33,755 nt of DNA from CAVXAE01 sp044225565 (lineage in GTDB: Bacteria > Pseudomonadota > Gammaproteobacteria > Steroidobacterales > Steroidobacteraceae). Below are positions 32,055 to 33,755 of the stretch, one piece after another. Position 1 is the first letter of the stretch, and the number at the start of each line of letters is the position of its first letter. Made by a program: the position numbers and the translations under genes. Below the pieces are notes generated by a model, which was not told the DNA's origin, made no database searches, and worked only from the letters and a program-made list of their open reading frames with translations. The DNA is taken from the NCBI GenBank assembly GCA_044225565.1, contig JBGAIL010000030.1, positions 1-33,755 of the forward strand, written 5' to 3'.

Positions 32055-33628
32055 TCAGTCCCGGCTCGACGCGCGGCGACCGCCTTCGGACCCCGTACGC
32101 AGCACGGACACTCCGGGCCTGGCCGCAGTGGCCTTGCCATTCTCGAATACGACCTGCCCGTTGACCCAGACCCTGTCGATGCCGACCGACAGCGCCGCCG
32201 GTTGAGCCAGGCTCGCGCGATCCGTGACGGTTGCGGGATCGAAGAGAACGAGATCGGCCCGCATGCCGGGACGGATCTGGCCGCGGTCGCGAATTCCCGC
32301 GCTCGCCGCTGCCGTCGCACTCAGCTTGGCCACCGCCTGCTCCAACGTGAGCAGATGTTGCTCGCGCACGTACTGTCGCAAAACTCGCGTCATGGCGCCG
32401 GCTCCGCGCGGATGCCGGTCATCGAGGGAGCCATCAGTGCAGATGTTGGCGTGTGGCCAGGCGACGAGCGATGCGATGTCGGCCGGGCTCATGCTGGTGC
32501 CGATCACGCCTGCGATGCCTTTCGAGCTCTCAGACTCGTGGATGAGGGCCATGAGCGTCGTCGCCGGATCCGTGCTGCGCAGGCGGGCGATCTGGGCAAC
32601 GGTCTTTCCCACCAGCGACGGATCCGGCGTGAACGAGGAGATCAGCAATCCTTCGGGCGTCGCGAGGCTGCGGAGGGCGAACTCCGCGCTCGCGCGATTC
32701 CCGAAGTCACGATCCGGGAACAGCACCGTAAGCCCGCTCTGCCAGTACTCGTAAGGGTAGACGTCGCCCGTGACGTCGATGCCTTGCGCGCGCGCCGCAT
32801 CCATCCGGGCGATGAAACGGCCCGCCTGGCCCCACCAGTCCGTCATCGCGAGCTTCATGTGAGAGACGTGCACCGGCATGCCGGTGGCACGCCCGATCTC
32901 TATGAGCTCATCGAGCGCCTCCCACACGCGCCGATCCTCGCTGCGCATGTGGCTCGAGTACCTGCCGTGCGCTGCGGCGGCCTCGCGAGCGAGCGCGACN
33001 NNNNNNNNNNNNNNNNNNNNNNNNNNNNNNNNNNCTCCTTCGAGGAATAGATGCCGGGGTCGTATTCCAGTCCCGTCGAGAGGCCCAATGCGCCGGCCCG
33101 CATGCCTTCGCGCACGAGCTCGCGCATACGGCCGATCTCCTCTGGCGTCGCGTGGCGACGAAAATCCTCACCCATCACGGTGGAGCGAACGCCGTTGTGG
33201 CCCACGTACGCACCGACATTCACCGCCACTGGCACCTGCCGCATGCGGCGGAACAGCTCGGGCAGCGGATACGCGTTCGAGCCATCCTGGCCGACGATGA
33301 TGGTCGTGATGCCCTGGCTCACGGCAGCCAGTGCGTCGGGCTGCTCGAAGAGCTCGCCATCGTGGTGGCTGTGGGTATCGATGAAACCCGGCGCGAGGAC
33401 ATGGCCTGCTCCGTCGATGACCCGCTCACCCGGCTGCCGCGAGAGATCGCCGATCTCGACGATCTGATCGCCCTGGATACGAACGGCGGCACGGCGTCCC
33501 GGTGCGCCCGTGCCATCGACGACGCTTACATTGGTGATAAGGCTGCGGAAGGCGGGAACCTCCGCGAACGCCGCACCGAAAAACGCGTACGACGCCGCCA
33601 TGAGCGCCACTGCCCTGAATCGTGTCAT
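32055..33628 (-). CDS. Exported N-acyl-D-amino-acid deacylase, paralogue 2 (interrupted by an assembly gap)
   Basis: A second D-aminoacylase-family amidohydrolase. Signal peptide about 1-22 (MTRFRAVALMAASYAFFGAA). H86 and H88 come from GFIDTHSHHD, and D115 (GQDG) again replaces the bridging cysteine. After the gap the protein continues SHMRSEDRR, VSHMKLAMTDWWGQ and NICTDGSLDD, so the C-terminal ligands and catalytic aspartate are present. The N run (33000-33034) breaks the frame as counted. Aligning with paralogue 1 leaves room for only about two missing residues, and a 6-base gap restores a 515-codon frame. The gene is therefore probably intact in the organism. The ATG at 33628 overlaps the upstream partial gene by ATGA, and the dipeptidase follows one base after its stop. 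Confidence 0.88.
33000..33034. other. Assembly gap (35 N)
   Basis: Run of undetermined bases inside deacylase 2. The flanking coding sequence suggests the true missing length is nearer 6 bases than 35. Confidence 0.99.
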
Positions 33629-33755
33629 TCCGTGCGCCTCTTCAGCCGTACCCAATGCGTCAACGTCATGGTCATGCCAGCGATGTACGGCCGTTGTGCT
33701 GGAGAGCTCACCGTCGCTCCGCCTTCGAGAGCATCACCCCGCCGCTTCAGCGCGA
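33625..33755 (-). CDS. C-terminal end of an unidentified gene upstream of deacylase 2 (cut by window edge)
   Basis: A frame open from the right edge gives 42 residues ending AGMTMTLTHWVRLKRRTE, and its stop overlaps the deacylase 2 start by four bases (ATGA), like most gene junctions here. A short hydrophobic stretch followed by a basic tail would suit the last helix of a membrane transporter, but the piece is too short to identify. Only the junction geometry supports it. Confidence 0.5.
   Translation of the reverse strand, partial: ALKRRGDALEGGATVSSPAQRPYIAGMTMTLTHWVRLKRRTE

Noticed and set aside
1..33755. CRISPR arrays, tRNA or rRNA genes, insertion sequences or prophage genes
   Set aside because: No spaced direct repeats, cloverleaf-like sequences, transposase/integrase motifs or terminal inverted repeats were recognised by eye; the only tandem repeat is the two-copy 22-mer in sulP.

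Overview
The window is high-GC DNA, densely coded, with short intergenic gaps and many 4-nt stop/start overlaps. The gene content (several TonB-dependent receptors with STN domains, each beside a FecI-type sigma factor and a FecR regulator, plus AqpZ, a YdiY-type DUF481 protein and secreted hydrolases) points to a Gram-negative proteobacterium. A Steroidobacter/Xanthomonadales-like gammaproteobacterium is my best guess, from style only, because no rRNA or marker gene is present. A run of Ns (33000-33034) shows this is a draft assembly.

Region A (1-2101): the N-terminal part of a TonB-dependent siderophore-type receptor, cut by the window edge, is divergent from a LysR regulator. The gap between them carries nested dyad symmetries that look like a LysR operator.

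Region B (2144-20522): three complete cell-surface signalling cassettes, each an ECF sigma factor, a FecR anti-sigma/transducer and an STN-bearing TonB-dependent receptor. Cassettes 1 (2144-6368) and 3 (16217-20522) are built alike: the receptor is divergent from the sigma-fecR pair, the FecR and sigma proteins resemble each other, and both share a 10-bp motif about 40 bp upstream of the receptor start. Cassette 2 (8145-12151) is colinear (sigma, fecR, receptor) and from a different subfamily. Secreted hydrolases ride along: a class C beta-lactamase-fold serine hydrolase after receptor 2, and a PAF-acetylhydrolase-like esterase plus a two-domain M16 metallopeptidase after receptor 3. No siderophore biosynthesis genes are visible, so receptor 3 in particular may serve import of an organic (peptide- or ester-type) substrate.

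Region C (20577-26892): a minus-strand run of a ribbon-helix-helix protein, a SulP transporter, a spermidine-synthase-like enzyme and an MFS exporter. The sulP gene is broken by a perfect 22-bp tandem duplication. On the plus strand follow a DUF481 outer-membrane protein, AqpZ and a small glycine-rich protein.

Region D (26873-33755): a catabolic block. An N-acyl-D-amino-acid deacylase, a thiolase-fold protein and a DUF35 OB-fold/zinc-ribbon protein are translationally coupled and divergent from an Lrp/AsnC regulator. A second deacylase paralogue (interrupted by the N run) is followed by an M19 dipeptidase. A partial gene overlaps the second deacylase at the right edge. The thiolase/DUF35 pair resembles the Ltp2-ChsH2 type of side-chain-cleaving aldolase more than a classical thiolase. 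Coupling such a pair to a D-aminoacylase is the most unusual arrangement in the window.
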